In this document: positions 45,578 to 56,130 of the stretch, piece after piece | Numbering within the stretch: position 1 is the first letter of the stretch | Layout: each line of letters opens with the position of its first letter | From: Anaerolineaceae bacterium | GTDB lineage: Bacteria > Chloroflexota > Anaerolineae > Anaerolineales > Anaerolineaceae | Assembly: GCA_030653365.1 (NCBI GenBank) | Contig: JAURZL010000007.1 | Coordinates: forward strand, 62,001 to 126,000 | DNA: 64,000 nucleotides | Reading direction: 5' to 3' | Translations under genes and position numbers: made by a program | The notes under the pieces: generated by a model | What the model was told of the DNA's origin: nothing | What the model saw: only the letters and a program-made list of their open reading frames with translations | Database searches by the model: none

Positions 45578-47004
45578 GGGATTAAAGGTGTCACCGTTGG
45601 ACTGGGAGTTGGGGGAAGTGGTGTAACAGTAGCGGTAGGTTGAAGGGTTGGACTAGGTTGAATTGTTATAGTAGGTGAGGGACTGAATCTGGGCGTTGGG
45701 GTGATCAGTCCGGTAGAGGATGTAAAGAGGATCGATTTAACCTCACCAATTTCGCCAAGTACTCCAATTGGATTTAGATTGTAATAAACTTCTAATGCGG
45801 CTGCGTTACCCGTCAATATTTCTACAGAAGTGGATCCTGAATATTCATACGCATTTCCTGGTATGGTTCGTCCTATATAGACAGTTTCACCATCCACATC
45901 AACTTTTAGATAAGCTCTTTGTCTCGCAATTATATAAACCTGAACAGGCAATCCGGAAAGTTGGGAACCTATTTCTGATTCTAGATCTTCCCCGGTTTCT
46001 TCAGATATCTCTGGATTTGTTTCCTGGTTTATGGCTTGGGTCAATTCAACATTTATTTCTGTTGCAAGGATATCCTCCGGTAAATCCGGTGTGGTATCTA
46101 ATAAAATTTCTGATATGGAAGGTGGTTCAATTTCATCTTCTTGATTCTGAAATCCACTAATATTTGCAGCTCCCCAAAGGATGAAAATGAATAAACCGAT
46201 GATGAGGCCAGAAGTTAACAAAAGATCGGCAGTAATGAATTTCAGCCAGCCTACTTTTTTTATTTCAGGTGCTTGATAAGCTAGTTGATTGTCAGAACCA
46301 ATTTTGTGAGGTGCATAACTCTCATTTCTTTTTGTTTGCAAACCTTCTGCAAATTCACCCATTATTTTGTCAATATCATGATTAAGGAATGTAGCATAGT
46401 TGTATAACATTCCCCTGGCTTGTGGAATCGAAGGTAACCTCTCAATTGCCCCACTTTCAAGAGCATCAAGATAATGCGATCGAATATTTGTGAATTTTTC
46501 TATCTCTTCTTTGGAGAGATTTAGGAGCATTCGTTGTTCTTGCAGTTTCTTGCCAATTGAAATAAAAATTTGATGGGAAAGTGTAATTTCCTTTTCAATA
46601 ATTGGATTTTCTACTCTTTTATCAAGGTTAGCTCCATGAAAAATTTTTTCTTCATCAAATGGAGTTGTTTCTTCGAGAATTTCTGGTTCTGGAGTTGTTT
46701 GTTCATCTTGAGAGGATTCAGTTTCGGTTACTGACACCTGTTCAATTTCAGTTTCTTTTTCCATGACCAGGTTGGACGGGTGGTTCCATGCATCCATTAA
46801 TAAGTTTTCATCAAGATTCAGGAATTGCGAATAAATCCGTAAATAGCCCTTTCCCTGAACCTTCGAAGGCATCTGATCTAATTGGTTATCTTCCAGCGCG
46901 CTGAGATAATGCTCTCGGATCTTAGTCTGATACGCAGCTTCTGCAATAGTAAGCCCTTTTTCTTCACGGCTTTTTTGAAGTAGTTCTCCAAGAGTAATCA
47001 TCAT
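45574..47004 (-). CDS. RodZ-like membrane protein with two helix-turn-helix domains
   Basis: A 476-residue protein related to RodZ, which links MreB to the cell membrane. It has two Xre/HTH_25-type domains, at about 5-65 (LLQKSREEKGLTIAEAA, IREHYLSALE) and 150-215 (LQEQRMLLNLSKEEIE, IRSHYLDALE), joined by an acidic linker. A transmembrane helix lies near 255-280, a DUF4115-type beta domain near 360-435, and a Thr/Pro-rich tail follows. Normal RodZ has one HTH. It overlaps the rimO start by four bases. No mreB is in the window, so the cell-shape role is inferred from the family. Confidence 0.82.
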   Translation of the reverse strand: MMITLGELLQKSREEKGLTIAEAAYQTKIREHYLSALEDNQLDQMPSKVQGKGYLRIYSQFLNLDENLLMDAWNHPSNLVMEKETEIEQVSVTETESSQDEQTTPEPEILEETTPFDEEKIFHGANLDKRVENPIIEKEITLSHQIFISIGKKLQEQRMLLNLSKEEIEKFTNIRSHYLDALESGAIERLPSIPQARGMLYNYATFLNHDIDKIMGEFAEGLQTKRNESYAPHKIGSDNQLAYQAPEIKKVGWLKFITADLLLTSGLIIGLFIFILWGAANISGFQNQEDEIEPPSISEILLDTTPDLPEDILATEINVELTQAINQETNPEISEETGEDLESEIGSQLSGLPVQVYIIARQRAYLKVDVDGETVYIGRTIPGNAYEYSGSTSVEILTGNAAALEVYYNLNPIGVLGEIGEVKSILFTSSTGLITPTPRFSPSPTITIQPSPTLQPTATVTPLPPTPSPTVTPLIP

Positions 47005-47018
47005 GATTATAGTTTAAC

Positions 47019-47064
47019 AAACGACCGGCATGTCATCAAGGGTGATGATCTTCGCCGGTCGTTT
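47019..47064 (-). terminator. Probable terminator of rplI
   Basis: AAACGACCGGC (47019-47029) pairs with GCCGGTCGTTT (47054-47064), with an inner CATCA/TGATG stem. On the minus strand TTTGTT follows. It is a strong hairpin with a weak T run, between rplI and the RodZ-like gene. Confidence 0.65.
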
Positions 47065-47085
47065 CTATTCAATTTTTGTTGAAAG

Positions 47086-47625
47086 TTATTTTTCTTCAGA
47101 AGCCGGAACTTCTGTGACAACTTCGGAAACTTCTTGTTCTACTTTTACTACTTCTTTTGATTCTTCAGATACAATCGCTTCGCCTTCACGATGAACGACA
47201 ATCTTGATCTCTGGAACCAAATCAACAGTTAAACGAATTCTGGCGAAATGTTCGCCAAGATTTCGAATCGGTTGAACTTCTATCTGGCGGCGATCAATTG
47301 TGGTGCTTAATTTTTTGTTGATTGCATCAGCAATCATTTGATGGGTAATTGATCCGTATAATTTTCCAGTTTCACCAGCTTTACTGGGAAAACTTAAGGT
47401 CAATTTCTCCAGTAATTCGGCAATGCCACCCAGTTCATTATTCAATACTGCGCGTCTTTCAGCAGCTCTTTTTCGAATTTGATCAACTTGTTTTAATGCA
47501 CCAGGAGTAGCCAGAACAGCAAATCCTTGGGGAATTAAGAAGTTACGACCAAAACCAGCAGCAACTTTTTTTATATCACCAGCACGACCTAATTTATAAA
47601 CGTCTTTTAACAACAATACTTTCAT
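47086..47625 (-). CDS. rplI: 50S ribosomal protein L9
   Basis: Ribosomal protein L9, 179 residues. The N-terminal RNA-binding domain is typical (MKVLLLKDVYKLGRAGD, VAAGFGRNFLIPQG), and the connecting helix and C-terminal domain (GKLYGSITHQMIADAI, IRNLGEHFARIRL) are complete by about residue 148. The last ~30 residues are an extra acidic tail rich in Val, Glu and Ser that most L9 proteins lack. It is transcribed alone; rpsF, ssb and rpsR, its usual neighbours, are not here. Confidence 0.96.
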   Translation of the reverse strand: MKVLLLKDVYKLGRAGDIKKVAAGFGRNFLIPQGFAVLATPGALKQVDQIRKRAAERRAVLNNELGGIAELLEKLTLSFPSKAGETGKLYGSITHQMIADAINKKLSTTIDRRQIEVQPIRNLGEHFARIRLTVDLVPEIKIVVHREGEAIVSEESKEVVKVEQEVSEVVTEVPASEEK

Positions 47626-47722
47626 TTTTCAAGCCCTTTCACAATGGATTTTCAAGCGAAGGGTACAACGCTTGAAGCGTCCGAATTCTATCAGACGCTG
47701 GTTATCATGTCAAATGGAAAAC

Positions 47723-48088
47723 CTAATCTGGAGAATAGCTTTTCAAACCATAGACATGAGCGACAGGTAAGACAATTAGAATGCCTGTGTTTGGTTGACT
47801 AAGATCACCAACTACCTTTTGAGTGTTTTCTAAGAGCTTGTTGACGATTTGGTCGGTTTCTACTACAGAAAACAACGTTCGACTTAAATCCATTTCATCC
47901 ATTCTCTCCATAATCTCGCTCATACTCGGAAATAACGGAAAATCTTCCATGAGTCCAAAATTTTGACGAATTCTTCCTAATCCCGTACTTAATAAGACTG
48001 TAGCTCCTTTCACACCAGCTTCTTCCCATGCGTGTAATAATTCATTGATTTTAGAAATATCATGGAGTACAAAAAGAATAAAAAACAT
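47723..48088 (-). CDS. PII-like small regulatory protein (predicted)
   Basis: A 121-residue soluble protein. The pattern ISKINELLHAWEEAGVKGATVLLSTG resembles the first beta-alpha-beta unit of PII-like proteins. The C-terminal strand (TGILIVLPVAHVYGL) would complete a ferredoxin-like fold. The typical PII T-loop tyrosine is not seen. It lies 11 bases after a CPA2-type antiporter gene and is probably cotranscribed. Small PII-like proteins are known to sit beside transporters and regulate them. The family call is from pattern only. Confidence 0.55.
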   Translation of the reverse strand: MFFILFVLHDISKINELLHAWEEAGVKGATVLLSTGLGRIRQNFGLMEDFPLFPSMSEIMERMDEMDLSRTLFSVVETDQIVNKLLENTQKVVGDLSQPNTGILIVLPVAHVYGLKSYSPD

Positions 48089-48099
48089 TGATTATCTCC

Positions 48100-49305
48100 T
48101 TAAAATTGAGATGGGCTTGGTATGTTCTTTGATTTAGTAAATGATGCTCGTAATAATGGGGGTGTTATTAATGTGGTTATCAAGACCATTCCTACAATGG
48201 TTGAGTATAATTCCGCACTTAAAAGATTTTCATTCAACCCTACCGTAGCCACAATTAAACCAACTTCTCCACGGCTAACCATTCCAATTCCTAATTGGAG
48301 CGATTCCATCCAGCTGAATTTTCCTAACCTTGCTCCCAGACCTGATCCTAGAATTTTTCCAACGATAGCTGCAATAGTAATTATCAGTAAGATCCAGATA
48401 GAGGAGATGCCCATGCCATGAATATCAACATGTAATCCAATATTTATAAAGAATATCGGAACGAAAAGACCATAGGATAATGAACGTAGACCTCTTTCTA
48501 TATCATTTTTTTCAGCTGTACGAGCAAACATTAATCCTGCTATGAATGATCCGGTAATCGCAGCCATTCCTCCCAATAATTCAGCAGACACCCCATAAAC
48601 CAACATAATAATGATAGCCATCGTGATTGTTCCCTGAGCGATGGGCAGTTTATGTATCTTTCGGGAAATCTTTGGCAATATCCAGTATCCAATTGCTAAA
48701 GAAGCACCTAGAAATATGATCATTTTAATCAGGACGATTAATATCTCATTTACTGAACCACCCTGATGAAGTGCGATGAATCCTGACAGGATCAAAATTA
48801 CGAGCATATCATCAAATATAGCCGCACCTAATAAACCAAATCCGACCCTGCTTCGGAGGACTTTTAGTTCGATGAGTGTCTGTGCACTGATACTGACACT
48901 TGTAGCTCCCAGCGTTAATCCTAAGAATAATGAATGTTCTATATCCATTGAAAACAGTTCACCAACCAGAAATCCAAGAAAAATTGGAACTAACACCCCA
49001 AGAATTCCAGCATAGGCCGATGCTGATTTGTTTTTTGCCAGGTCAGAAAGATGTAATTCAAGCCCAGCAATGAACATTAAAAACAGAACGCCAAGTTCTG
49101 CAAATTCGTTAACAAAAAAAGGGAGTTCTACATAATCCAGGAATGAAACCGAAAAAATATTCAATAAAGATGGGCCAAGGATAACACCAATTATTAATTC
49201 TCCAAGGACAGATGGTTGTCCAAGACGGGTGCTGAGATAACCAAATGTTTTGGCAGCCAATAACAAAATTGCTAATATCGAACAAATTTGCAGAAATGGT
49301 GTCAT
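48100..49305 (-). CDS. CPA2-family cation:proton antiporter (KefB-like)
   Basis: A 401-residue membrane protein with about 12 helices, of the monovalent cation:proton antiporter-2 type. Motifs are GQPSVLGELIIGVILGPS near the N terminus, GAAIFDDMLVILIL in helix 5 with the acidic pair, and MVSRGEVGLIVATVG near the C terminus. There is no C-terminal TrkA-N (RCK) domain, unlike full KefB/KefC, so regulation may come from the PII-like protein encoded just downstream. The ATG at 49305 is preferred over a longer frame to 49371 because it starts at the first helix and has GGAAG upstream. Ion specificity is not determined. Confidence 0.87.
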   Translation of the reverse strand: MTPFLQICSILAILLLAAKTFGYLSTRLGQPSVLGELIIGVILGPSLLNIFSVSFLDYVELPFFVNEFAELGVLFLMFIAGLELHLSDLAKNKSASAYAGILGVLVPIFLGFLVGELFSMDIEHSLFLGLTLGATSVSISAQTLIELKVLRSRVGFGLLGAAIFDDMLVILILSGFIALHQGGSVNEILIVLIKMIIFLGASLAIGYWILPKISRKIHKLPIAQGTITMAIIIMLVYGVSAELLGGMAAITGSFIAGLMFARTAEKNDIERGLRSLSYGLFVPIFFINIGLHVDIHGMGISSIWILLIITIAAIVGKILGSGLGARLGKFSWMESLQLGIGMVSRGEVGLIVATVGLNENLLSAELYSTIVGMVLITTLITPPLLRASFTKSKNIPSPSQF

Positions 49306-49364
49306 AATGGAAAAACTTCCTTGTATCAAGGATGTATGTCGAATTTTACTTGATAGAAAATCAC

Positions 49365-49393
49365 TCCACAATTAAGTCGTCATCAAGTATACT
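49365..49393 (+). promoter_or_regulatory. Possible promoter of the methylmalonyl-CoA mutase operon
   Basis: TCCACA (49365-49370) and TATACT (49388-49393) are separated by 17 bases. The -10 is good and the -35 matches four of six consensus positions. Confidence 0.45.
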
Positions 49394-49424
49394 GATTTTA
49401 CTATTAATATTATACGAGGAATTC

Positions 49425-51074
49425 ATGGATTTAGAGGCAAAAAAAATGCAGTGGGAGAAAGAGGTCCTTCATCCTCTTACCAATAAATATCCTGAAAGAA
49501 AAAAAGAATTTTCTACCACCTCAAATATTCAGGTCCCGAATGTTGCAATCCCGAATGAATCTAATTATTTAGATGAATTAGGATTTCCAGGAGAGTTTCC
49601 CTATACCCGTGGTGTTCAACCAACCATGTATCGTGGTCGATTATGGACAATGCGTCAATACGCCGGTTTTGCCACTGCAGAAGAATCTAATGAAAGATAT
49701 CGTTATCTCCTCGCACAAGGGCAAACGGGATTATCTGTTGCGTTTGATTTACCAACACAAATTGGGTATGATGCCGATGATCCAATAGCCAGTGGCGAAG
49801 TTGGTAAAGTTGGTGTGTCGATTTCCTCAATTGATGATATGGAAATCCTTTTCAGGGATATCCCCCTGGATCGTGTATCAACGAGTATGACGATCAATGC
49901 TCCAGCAGCGGTTCTATTAGCCATGTATGTTGCCGTCGCAAAGAAACAAGGGATTAATCCTATACGTCTGCGTGGAACAATTCAAAATGACATTTTAAAA
50001 GAGTTTATTGCACGAGGGACCTACATTTATCCTCCTCAACCATCCATGCGATTGATAACTGATATTTTTAAGTACTGTAAAGAAAATATCCCTCATTGGA
50101 ATACGATCAGTATTTCGGGTTACCATATCCGCGAAGCTGGTTCTACAGCTGTTCAGGAGGTAGCCTTCACATTAGCCAATGCAATTGCGTATGTTGATGC
50201 TGCCATTCAGTCCGGGCTTGAGGTTGACGAATTTTCCCAACAACTTTCTTTCTTTTTTGCTGCACATAATCAATTTTTGGAAGAAGTAGCAAAGTTTCGG
50301 GCAGCGAGACGTCTGTGGGCAAAAATTATGAAAAATCGCTTCCAGGCAAAAGATCCTCGTTCCTGGATGTTGCGTTTCCATACACAGACTGGGGGTTCGA
50401 CCCTGACAGCGCAACAACCAGAAAATAATGTTGTTCGTGTGGCACTTCAAGCGTTAGCAGCGGTTATGGGTGGAACACAATCGTTACATACTAACAGCAT
50501 GGATGAGGCATTGTGGTTACCAACAGAGAAGTCTGTCAGAGTTGCTCTCAGAACACAACAAATCATTGGTTATGAGTCGGGCGTAGCAGATACAATTGAC
50601 CCATTAGCGGGTTCATATGTAATCGAATATCTGACAGATGAGATTGAATCAAAGGCTCTTCAATACATTGAACGGATTGATGATTTGGGTGGAGCCTTAA
50701 AAGCCATCGAACAAGGGTATTTACAAAACGAAATTCAAGAGGCTGCTTATCAATACCAAAAATCAGTGGAAAAGAATGATAACCTGGTGGTGGGAGTAAA
50801 TGCCTTTAATGTCAATGAGAAAATTGAATTAGAGAGATTGGCGGTTGATCCTACGATCGAGAAAAATCAAATCAAGAAACTTGTTTCGTTAAAAGCTACC
50901 CGGGATGCGTCTAAAGTCAGTGAGTTATTAACTATATTGGAAAATGAATCGATAGGTCAGAATAATTTAATGCCGATTATTATTGAATGTGTCGAAAATC
51001 AATTGACTCTGGGAGAGATTTGTGGCGTCTTAAGAAAGACCTGGGGCGAGTACCAACCACCAGCCTGGATTTAG
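49425..51074 (+). CDS. Methylmalonyl-CoA mutase, large (catalytic) subunit
   Basis: A 549-residue catalytic barrel of the methylmalonyl-CoA mutase family, without the cobalamin-binding domain, as in archaeal and some bacterial two-part mutases. GAGGAATTC precedes the ATG at 49425, so the longer frame from 49332 is rejected. Motifs are [45 protein letters not shown] and [11 protein letters not shown]. It interconverts methylmalonyl-CoA and succinyl-CoA; a related acyl-CoA mutase is possible. The epimerase gene 12 bases downstream favours methylmalonyl-CoA. The small B12-binding subunit is not in the window. Confidence 0.92.
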   Translation: MDLEAKKMQWEKEVLHPLTNKYPERKKEFSTTSNIQVPNVAIPNESNYLDELGFPGEFPYTRGVQPTMYRGRLWTMRQYAGFATAEESNERYRYLLAQGQTGLSVAFDLPTQIGYDADDPIASGEVGKVGVSISSIDDMEILFRDIPLDRVSTSMTINAPAAVLLAMYVAVAKKQGINPIRLRGTIQNDILKEFIARGTYIYPPQPSMRLITDIFKYCKENIPHWNTISISGYHIREAGSTAVQEVAFTLANAIAYVDAAIQSGLEVDEFSQQLSFFFAAHNQFLEEVAKFRAARRLWAKIMKNRFQAKDPRSWMLRFHTQTGGSTLTAQQPENNVVRVALQALAAVMGGTQSLHTNSMDEALWLPTEKSVRVALRTQQIIGYESGVADTIDPLAGSYVIEYLTDEIESKALQYIERIDDLGGALKAIEQGYLQNEIQEAAYQYQKSVEKNDNLVVGVNAFNVNEKIELERLAVDPTIEKNQIKKLVSLKATRDASKVSELLTILENESIGQNNLMPIIIECVENQLTLGEICGVLRKTWGEYQPPAWI

Positions 51075-51086
51075 GAAGGATATGAT

Positions 51087-51491
51087 ATGGCAAGGATCAA
51101 AAAAATTAATCACATAGCAATTGCCGTGAAAGATGTCGAGGAATCACTTGTTTTTTGGCGGGATGCAATGGGTTTGACAGTTGATCATATTGAAGATGTC
51201 CCCAGTCAAAAAGCTCAGGTTGTGTTTATTCCTGTTGGTGACAGTGAAGTGGAATTGGTAAAACCTACCAGCCCTGATACTGGCGTTGCAAAATTCATAG
51301 ACGAAAAAGGCGGGGGAATGCACCATATTTGTTTTGAGGTTGATGATATCGATGGAATGTTGGCGCAATTAAAAGAAAAAGGGGTGCGATTAATCAATGA
51401 GGTTGCATTGGAATTGCCAGGCAGAAAAATGGCATTCGTTCACCCAAAAAGCACCAACGGGGTGTTGGTCGAATTATATGAAATTGTGTAA
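51087..51491 (+). CDS. mce: Methylmalonyl-CoA epimerase
   Basis: A 134-residue glyoxalase-fold protein interconverting R- and S-methylmalonyl-CoA. The metal ligands are recognisable in KINHIAIAVKD, GGGMHHICFEV and the final LVELYEIV. The MHHICFEVDDI motif is typical of the epimerase rather than glyoxalase I. It follows the mutase gene by 12 bases with an AGGAAGG ribosome-binding site. Together they form the propionyl-CoA/succinyl-CoA branch. A strong bidirectional terminator follows. Confidence 0.93.
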   Translation: MARIKKINHIAIAVKDVEESLVFWRDAMGLTVDHIEDVPSQKAQVVFIPVGDSEVELVKPTSPDTGVAKFIDEKGGGMHHICFEVDDIDGMLAQLKEKGVRLINEVALELPGRKMAFVHPKSTNGVLVELYEIV

Positions 51492-51500
51492 TTGATACGA

Positions 51501-51534
51501 AAAAAAATGATGGGAGTTGACTCCCATCATTTTT
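51501..51534. terminator. Bidirectional intrinsic terminator
   Basis: AAAATGATGGGAGT and ACTCCCATCATTTT form a long near-perfect stem with A run before and T run after. It separates the convergent epimerase and UMF1-type transporter genes. Confidence 0.92.
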
Positions 51535-51535
51535 A

Positions 51536-52837
51536 TTAAGCAATATTGTTCGCGATAAGAATTTTTTCTTCTGCTTCAGCGATTGCAATCCCTTCTTTTT
51601 CTTTCACTTGCCATAGAAGTAATCCCCCTAATGAGAAAAAGATAATCAAGGAAACAATACTCAAACGACTGCCGCCCATTATCCGGCTGACAACGCCAAA
51701 CAATAAAGGACCGACAGTACCAGCGATTTTTTCACTAACGCTAAAGAAACTGTAAAATTCAGCTGATTTTGATTTTGGCATCATCCTTCCAAATAACGAT
51801 CGACTGAGTGCCTGGCTGCCACCCTGAACCATTGCGACTGCAAACCCCAATAACCAGAAATGAATTTCTTTATATAGAAAATATCCACCAATTGCGATAA
51901 GTGTGTAAATTAGAAGGCTCAAAAGGATAGATCTTTTCGTGCCAATCTTTTTAGCTAACCATCCAAAAAGGAAAGCGAAAGGTATGGCAACAAACTGAAC
52001 CATTAATAATGTGCCGATTGTTGTTGTCGCTGAAAAGCCTAATTCTGTCCCATAGATTGTTGCCATAAAAATTATGGTTCCAATCCCATTGTTGTAAAGC
52101 CAGAATGCAACAATGAATTTGGTTAATTCTTTATACTTTCGGATTTCTTTAAAAGTACTGGATAATCGACTTAGGCTTGCTTTGACTGGATTAAACCCCA
52201 ATTCGGTTGCCAGAATCCGGCGAGGAGGTTCTTGTACATTTTTCCATAATGGGATCGTAAAAACAAACCACCATACAGAAACTGTTAAGAATGATATTCT
52301 GGTCATGATTTCGGTTAAATGGTCTGGAGAAAGCATAATCATTGCCAGGTTAATAGCCAATAATATTCCACCACCTGCATATCCCATCGCATAACCACGT
52401 GAAGAGACCTGATCGATCTCATCATCATGAGCAATATGGGGAAGAAGCGAGTCGTAAAAAACATTAGCACCAGCGAAACCGATCGAACCGATGATATAAA
52501 AGACGGATGCCATCAGCCAATCACCACTTTTGACCAGATACAACAAAGCTGTTCCAAAAACACCGATCACAACAAAAATTGTCATAAAGCGTTTTTTCGT
52601 GCCGGTGAAATCGGCCATTGCTCCCAAAATAGGACCCAAAAGCGCAACCAATACCAAGGCAATTGTGGTGGTAAAAGCCCAGTTGGATGTGGCTTCGTGT
52701 GGGGCTAAATTTGAAGAAGCTACCGTCGAGTAATAGACAGGTAGAACTGCTGCTGCAATGGTTGTTGCAAAAGTTGAATTCGCCCAATCATACATTGTCC
52801 AGGCACGTATCGTACGTTTATGAGCTATAGCATCCAT
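51536..52837 (-). CDS. MFS transporter, UMF1/Atg22-like family
   Basis: A 433-residue membrane protein with about 12 helices. The opening RAWTMYDWANSTFATTI is the signature of the UMF1 (Atg22-related) major facilitator group, and GGSQALSRSLFGRMMP in the second half fits the same family. Bacterial members have no settled substrate; yeast Atg22 exports amino acids from the vacuole. The ATG has GGAAGGAAT upstream. It is a single gene with a shared terminator. Confidence 0.88.
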   Translation of the reverse strand: MDAIAHKRTIRAWTMYDWANSTFATTIAAAVLPVYYSTVASSNLAPHEATSNWAFTTTIALVLVALLGPILGAMADFTGTKKRFMTIFVVIGVFGTALLYLVKSGDWLMASVFYIIGSIGFAGANVFYDSLLPHIAHDDEIDQVSSRGYAMGYAGGGILLAINLAMIMLSPDHLTEIMTRISFLTVSVWWFVFTIPLWKNVQEPPRRILATELGFNPVKASLSRLSSTFKEIRKYKELTKFIVAFWLYNNGIGTIIFMATIYGTELGFSATTTIGTLLMVQFVAIPFAFLFGWLAKKIGTKRSILLSLLIYTLIAIGGYFLYKEIHFWLLGFAVAMVQGGSQALSRSLFGRMMPKSKSAEFYSFFSVSEKIAGTVGPLLFGVVSRIMGGSRLSIVSLIIFFSLGGLLLWQVKEKEGIAIAEAEEKILIANNIA

Positions 52838-53097
52838 TGATTCCTTCCTTGTTTAACCAAATAATTTTGATTATACAAGTGATTATTTCAATCACCAGAT
52901 AAATTGATTGGGTAATAATTTTTTTCACTCAGAAAAGAATATTTCAAGCCTTAGAATTCACAAGATGGTGGGTAAGACCTTACACTTTTTATGGAATAAA
53001 AGATTAATTGATATAATTCTCAGTTGGCTTTAGTTCAACAAATTATAAAACATTTGTGCTATAATTGGTTAAATTTTCTAAGCAGGTCAGGTAATTT

Positions 53098-56010
53098 ATG
53101 AATTCGATTCGAGTTGTAGGTGCTCGGGAGCACAATTTAAAGAACATTACCGTGGAGATTCCCAGAGATAAATTAGTCGTTATTACTGGTTTATCTGGTT
53201 CGGGAAAGAGTTCTTTAGCATTTGATACGATCTTTGCTGAAGGGCAGAGGAGATATGTAGAATCCTTATCCGCATATGCTCGTCAATTCTTGGGACAAAT
53301 GGACAAACCGGATGTGGATGCAATTGAAGGATTATCTCCAGCAGTTTCTATTGACCAAAAAGCTACCTCCAGAAATCCCAGATCAACCGTTGGTACGGTA
53401 ACCGAAACCTATGATTATTTGAGATTATTATTTGCAAGGGTAGGGGTTCCCCATTGTCACATATGTGGTCGTGAAGTTGCCCGTCAGAGTGCACAGGAAA
53501 TTGTAGATGCGATTCTGCGCTTACCAGAAGGGTCTCGGTTGATCATTCTGGCGCCGGTTGTAAGTGGACGAAAAGGAACTTATCAAGCTGTCTTAGAAGA
53601 AATTCGCAAAGCCGGGTTTGTGAGAATTCGAGTAGATGGTATTGTATACAACCTGGATGATGACATAAAGATGGATCGTTATAAGATTCACACAATTGAG
53701 GCGGTCGTTGATCGATTGGTGATTGGAAATTATGAAAATGAGGAAGATAAAATTTCCGCTCTTACGCGATTGACCGATTCTGTTGAAACTGCACTAAAAG
53801 TTGGTGAAGGTCATGTAACCATTCAAGATATTTCCAAAGAACCGAGCGAGGATTATTTTTATTCTGAACATTTAGCTTGTGCTGAACATGGCAGTACCAT
53901 TCCTGAAATTGAACCAAGAACATTTTCATTTAATACACCGCATGGAGCATGCCAGGATTGCCAGGGACTTGGAACAAAAATGGAGATTGACCCGGATATT
54001 TTAATTCCCAATAAAAATCTATCTCTTGATCAAGGGGCGATTATCGCTACTGAATGGTCAGGTCCCAAGGAACAAGGTGGTTATTATTGGGCGATGTTGA
54101 AAGCAATGGCGGATGCATACAAAATAAAATTAGATGTTCCGGTAAGAACTTATACTCCAGAACAATTAAACCTGGTTTTATATGGTACCAATGACGATGT
54201 TTTCACAATTAATATGGTCGGAAAGAATGATCGGGCAGTCAGTTATCAAGCGTCATTCGAGGGAGTCATCAATAATCTTCAAAGAAGGTTTAAAGAAACG
54301 AATTCAGATTATATCCGTGAAAAAATTAGTAGTTGGATGGGTGACCGACCCTGTCCTACATGTAAAGGTGCCAGGTTGAGAAAAGAAGCCTTAGCGATAA
54401 CGGTTGATGATCGTAATATCAATGACGTTACCGACTGGCATGTTTTACAACTTTTAGAATGGGTTAATCATCTTGAAGGAGATCAATCACCATTATCCAA
54501 AAAAGACCAGCTAATCTCATCACGGATACTCAAAGAGATTCAATCAAGATTAGGATTTCTGGTTGATGTTGGTCTTGATTATCTGACATTAAGGAGATCA
54601 GCTGTCTCTCTATCTGGAGGAGAGGCTCAACGAATCCGGCTCGCAACGCAAATTGGCTCGAGGCTTATGGGAGTCTTATATGTTTTAGACGAACCGTCCA
54701 TTGGACTTCATCCAAGGGATAACAATCGCTTATTGAAAACGCTAGAAAGTTTGCGGGATCTTGGAAATACAGTTCTGGTGGTAGAACATGATGACGAAAC
54801 TATTCGGACTGCTGATTGGATTGTGGATTTAGGACCAGGTGCTGGTGAACATGGGGGAGAAGTTGTGGCAGAAGGTACCTTAAAGGATATTTTAAAATCG
54901 AAAAAATCGCTAACCGGAGCTTACCTTACCGGAAAAAAACAGGTACCTTTACCTTCCTTTCGCAGACGAGGAAATGGAAATATGATCACCATTCGAGGTG
55001 CGCGTGAAAACAACCTCAAAAATCTGGATGTTTCTATTCCATTAGGCAAACTGGTCTGTATTACTGGAGTTTCGGGTTCCGGAAAATCAACTTTGATGGT
55101 TGATATTCTATATAAAGCCTTAGCGAAAGAAATAATGGGATCCCGCACACAACCTGGTGATTATGATCAGATCGAAGGACTGGAAAATATTGACAAAATT
55201 ATTAACATTGACCAATCTCCAATAGGCAGAACCCCACGATCCAATCCCGGGACTTATACCAGCGTGTTTGATGAAATTCGCAATTTGTTTGCTGACTTAC
55301 CAGAAAGTAAAATGAGAGGATACAAAATTGGACGTTTCTCATTTAATGTTCATGGTGGCAGATGTGAAGCCTGCCAGGGGCAAGGACAATTAAGGATTGA
55401 AATGCAATTCTTACCGGATGTATATGTACCTTGCGATGTCTGTCATGGACAAAGATTCAACCGGGAAACTTTGCAGGTTAAGTTTAAAGGCAGGAATATC
55501 GCAGATGTATTGGATACAACTATCGAAGGGGGACTTGATCTGTTTGCGGCCTTCCCCTCGATCGTTAATAAATTAAAAACATTAATGGAAGTTGGGTTGG
55601 GATATATCAGAATTGGCCAACCTGCTCCTACACTTTCTGGTGGAGAAGCCCAGCGGGTAAAGTTGGGTAAGGAATTATCCAAAAGATCAACAGGTAAAAC
55701 TCTTTACGTATTGGATGAACCTTCTGTTGGATTGCATGCTGCGGATGTTCATAAATTAATTGAAGTATTGCAACGTCTGGTTGAAGGTGGTAATACAGTT
55801 GTGATTATTGAACATAATCTCGATATCATAAAAATTGCTGATCACATCATCGATTTAGGACCCGAGGGAGGAGACCGGGGTGGATTATTGCTAGCAAATG
55901 GGACACCAGAAGAAATATGTAACATCCAAGAATCATATACTGGCATGTACCTGAAAAAATATATACAGGAACATCACCCCAATGCTGTACCAGTGCCCTG
56001 TTGTGATTGA
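53098..56010 (+). CDS. uvrA: Excinuclease ABC subunit A
   Basis: DNA-damage recognition ATPase of nucleotide excision repair, 970 residues. The two ABC modules are complete: Walker [14 protein letters not shown] and [13 protein letters not shown], signatures [12 protein letters not shown] and [12 protein letters not shown]. Zinc modules are CHICG near 120 (the first, smaller one), CQDCQGLG...CPTCKG in the insertion, and CEACQGQG...CDVCHG in the second half. A TATAAT at 53060-53065 may be the -10 box. No LexA box was recognised. It is followed by folD with an independent promoter. Confidence 0.97.
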   Translation: MNSIRVVGAREHNLKNITVEIPRDKLVVITGLSGSGKSSLAFDTIFAEGQRRYVESLSAYARQFLGQMDKPDVDAIEGLSPAVSIDQKATSRNPRSTVGTVTETYDYLRLLFARVGVPHCHICGREVARQSAQEIVDAILRLPEGSRLIILAPVVSGRKGTYQAVLEEIRKAGFVRIRVDGIVYNLDDDIKMDRYKIHTIEAVVDRLVIGNYENEEDKISALTRLTDSVETALKVGEGHVTIQDISKEPSEDYFYSEHLACAEHGSTIPEIEPRTFSFNTPHGACQDCQGLGTKMEIDPDILIPNKNLSLDQGAIIATEWSGPKEQGGYYWAMLKAMADAYKIKLDVPVRTYTPEQLNLVLYGTNDDVFTINMVGKNDRAVSYQASFEGVINNLQRRFKETNSDYIREKISSWMGDRPCPTCKGARLRKEALAITVDDRNINDVTDWHVLQLLEWVNHLEGDQSPLSKKDQLISSRILKEIQSRLGFLVDVGLDYLTLRRSAVSLSGGEAQRIRLATQIGSRLMGVLYVLDEPSIGLHPRDNNRLLKTLESLRDLGNTVLVVEHDDETIRTADWIVDLGPGAGEHGGEVVAEGTLKDILKSKKSLTGAYLTGKKQVPLPSFRRRGNGNMITIRGARENNLKNLDVSIPLGKLVCITGVSGSGKSTLMVDILYKALAKEIMGSRTQPGDYDQIEGLENIDKIINIDQSPIGRTPRSNPGTYTSVFDEIRNLFADLPESKMRGYKIGRFSFNVHGGRCEACQGQGQLRIEMQFLPDVYVPCDVCHGQRFNRETLQVKFKGRNIADVLDTTIEGGLDLFAAFPSIVNKLKTLMEVGLGYIRIGQPAPTLSGGEAQRVKLGKELSKRSTGKTLYVLDEPSVGLHAADVHKLIEVLQRLVEGGNTVVIIEHNLDIIKIADHIIDLGPEGGDRGGLLLANGTPEEICNIQESYTGMYLKKYIQEHHPNAVPVPCCD

Positions 56011-56066
56011 GACAATGAATTTCAATATAACGTATTTGATTAATGACAATGGAAATTTGGCCAGGA

Positions 56067-56094
56067 TTGTCAGATTTAAATTTTCCTCTATAAT
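56067..56094 (+). promoter_or_regulatory. Promoter of folD
   Basis: TTGTCA (56067-56072) and TATAAT (56089-56094) with a 16-base spacer, about 37 bases before the start codon. Confidence 0.72.
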
Positions 56095-56130
56095 TTATAG
56101 AATGGAAAAGACTTTTTGGAGGTAAAAAGA

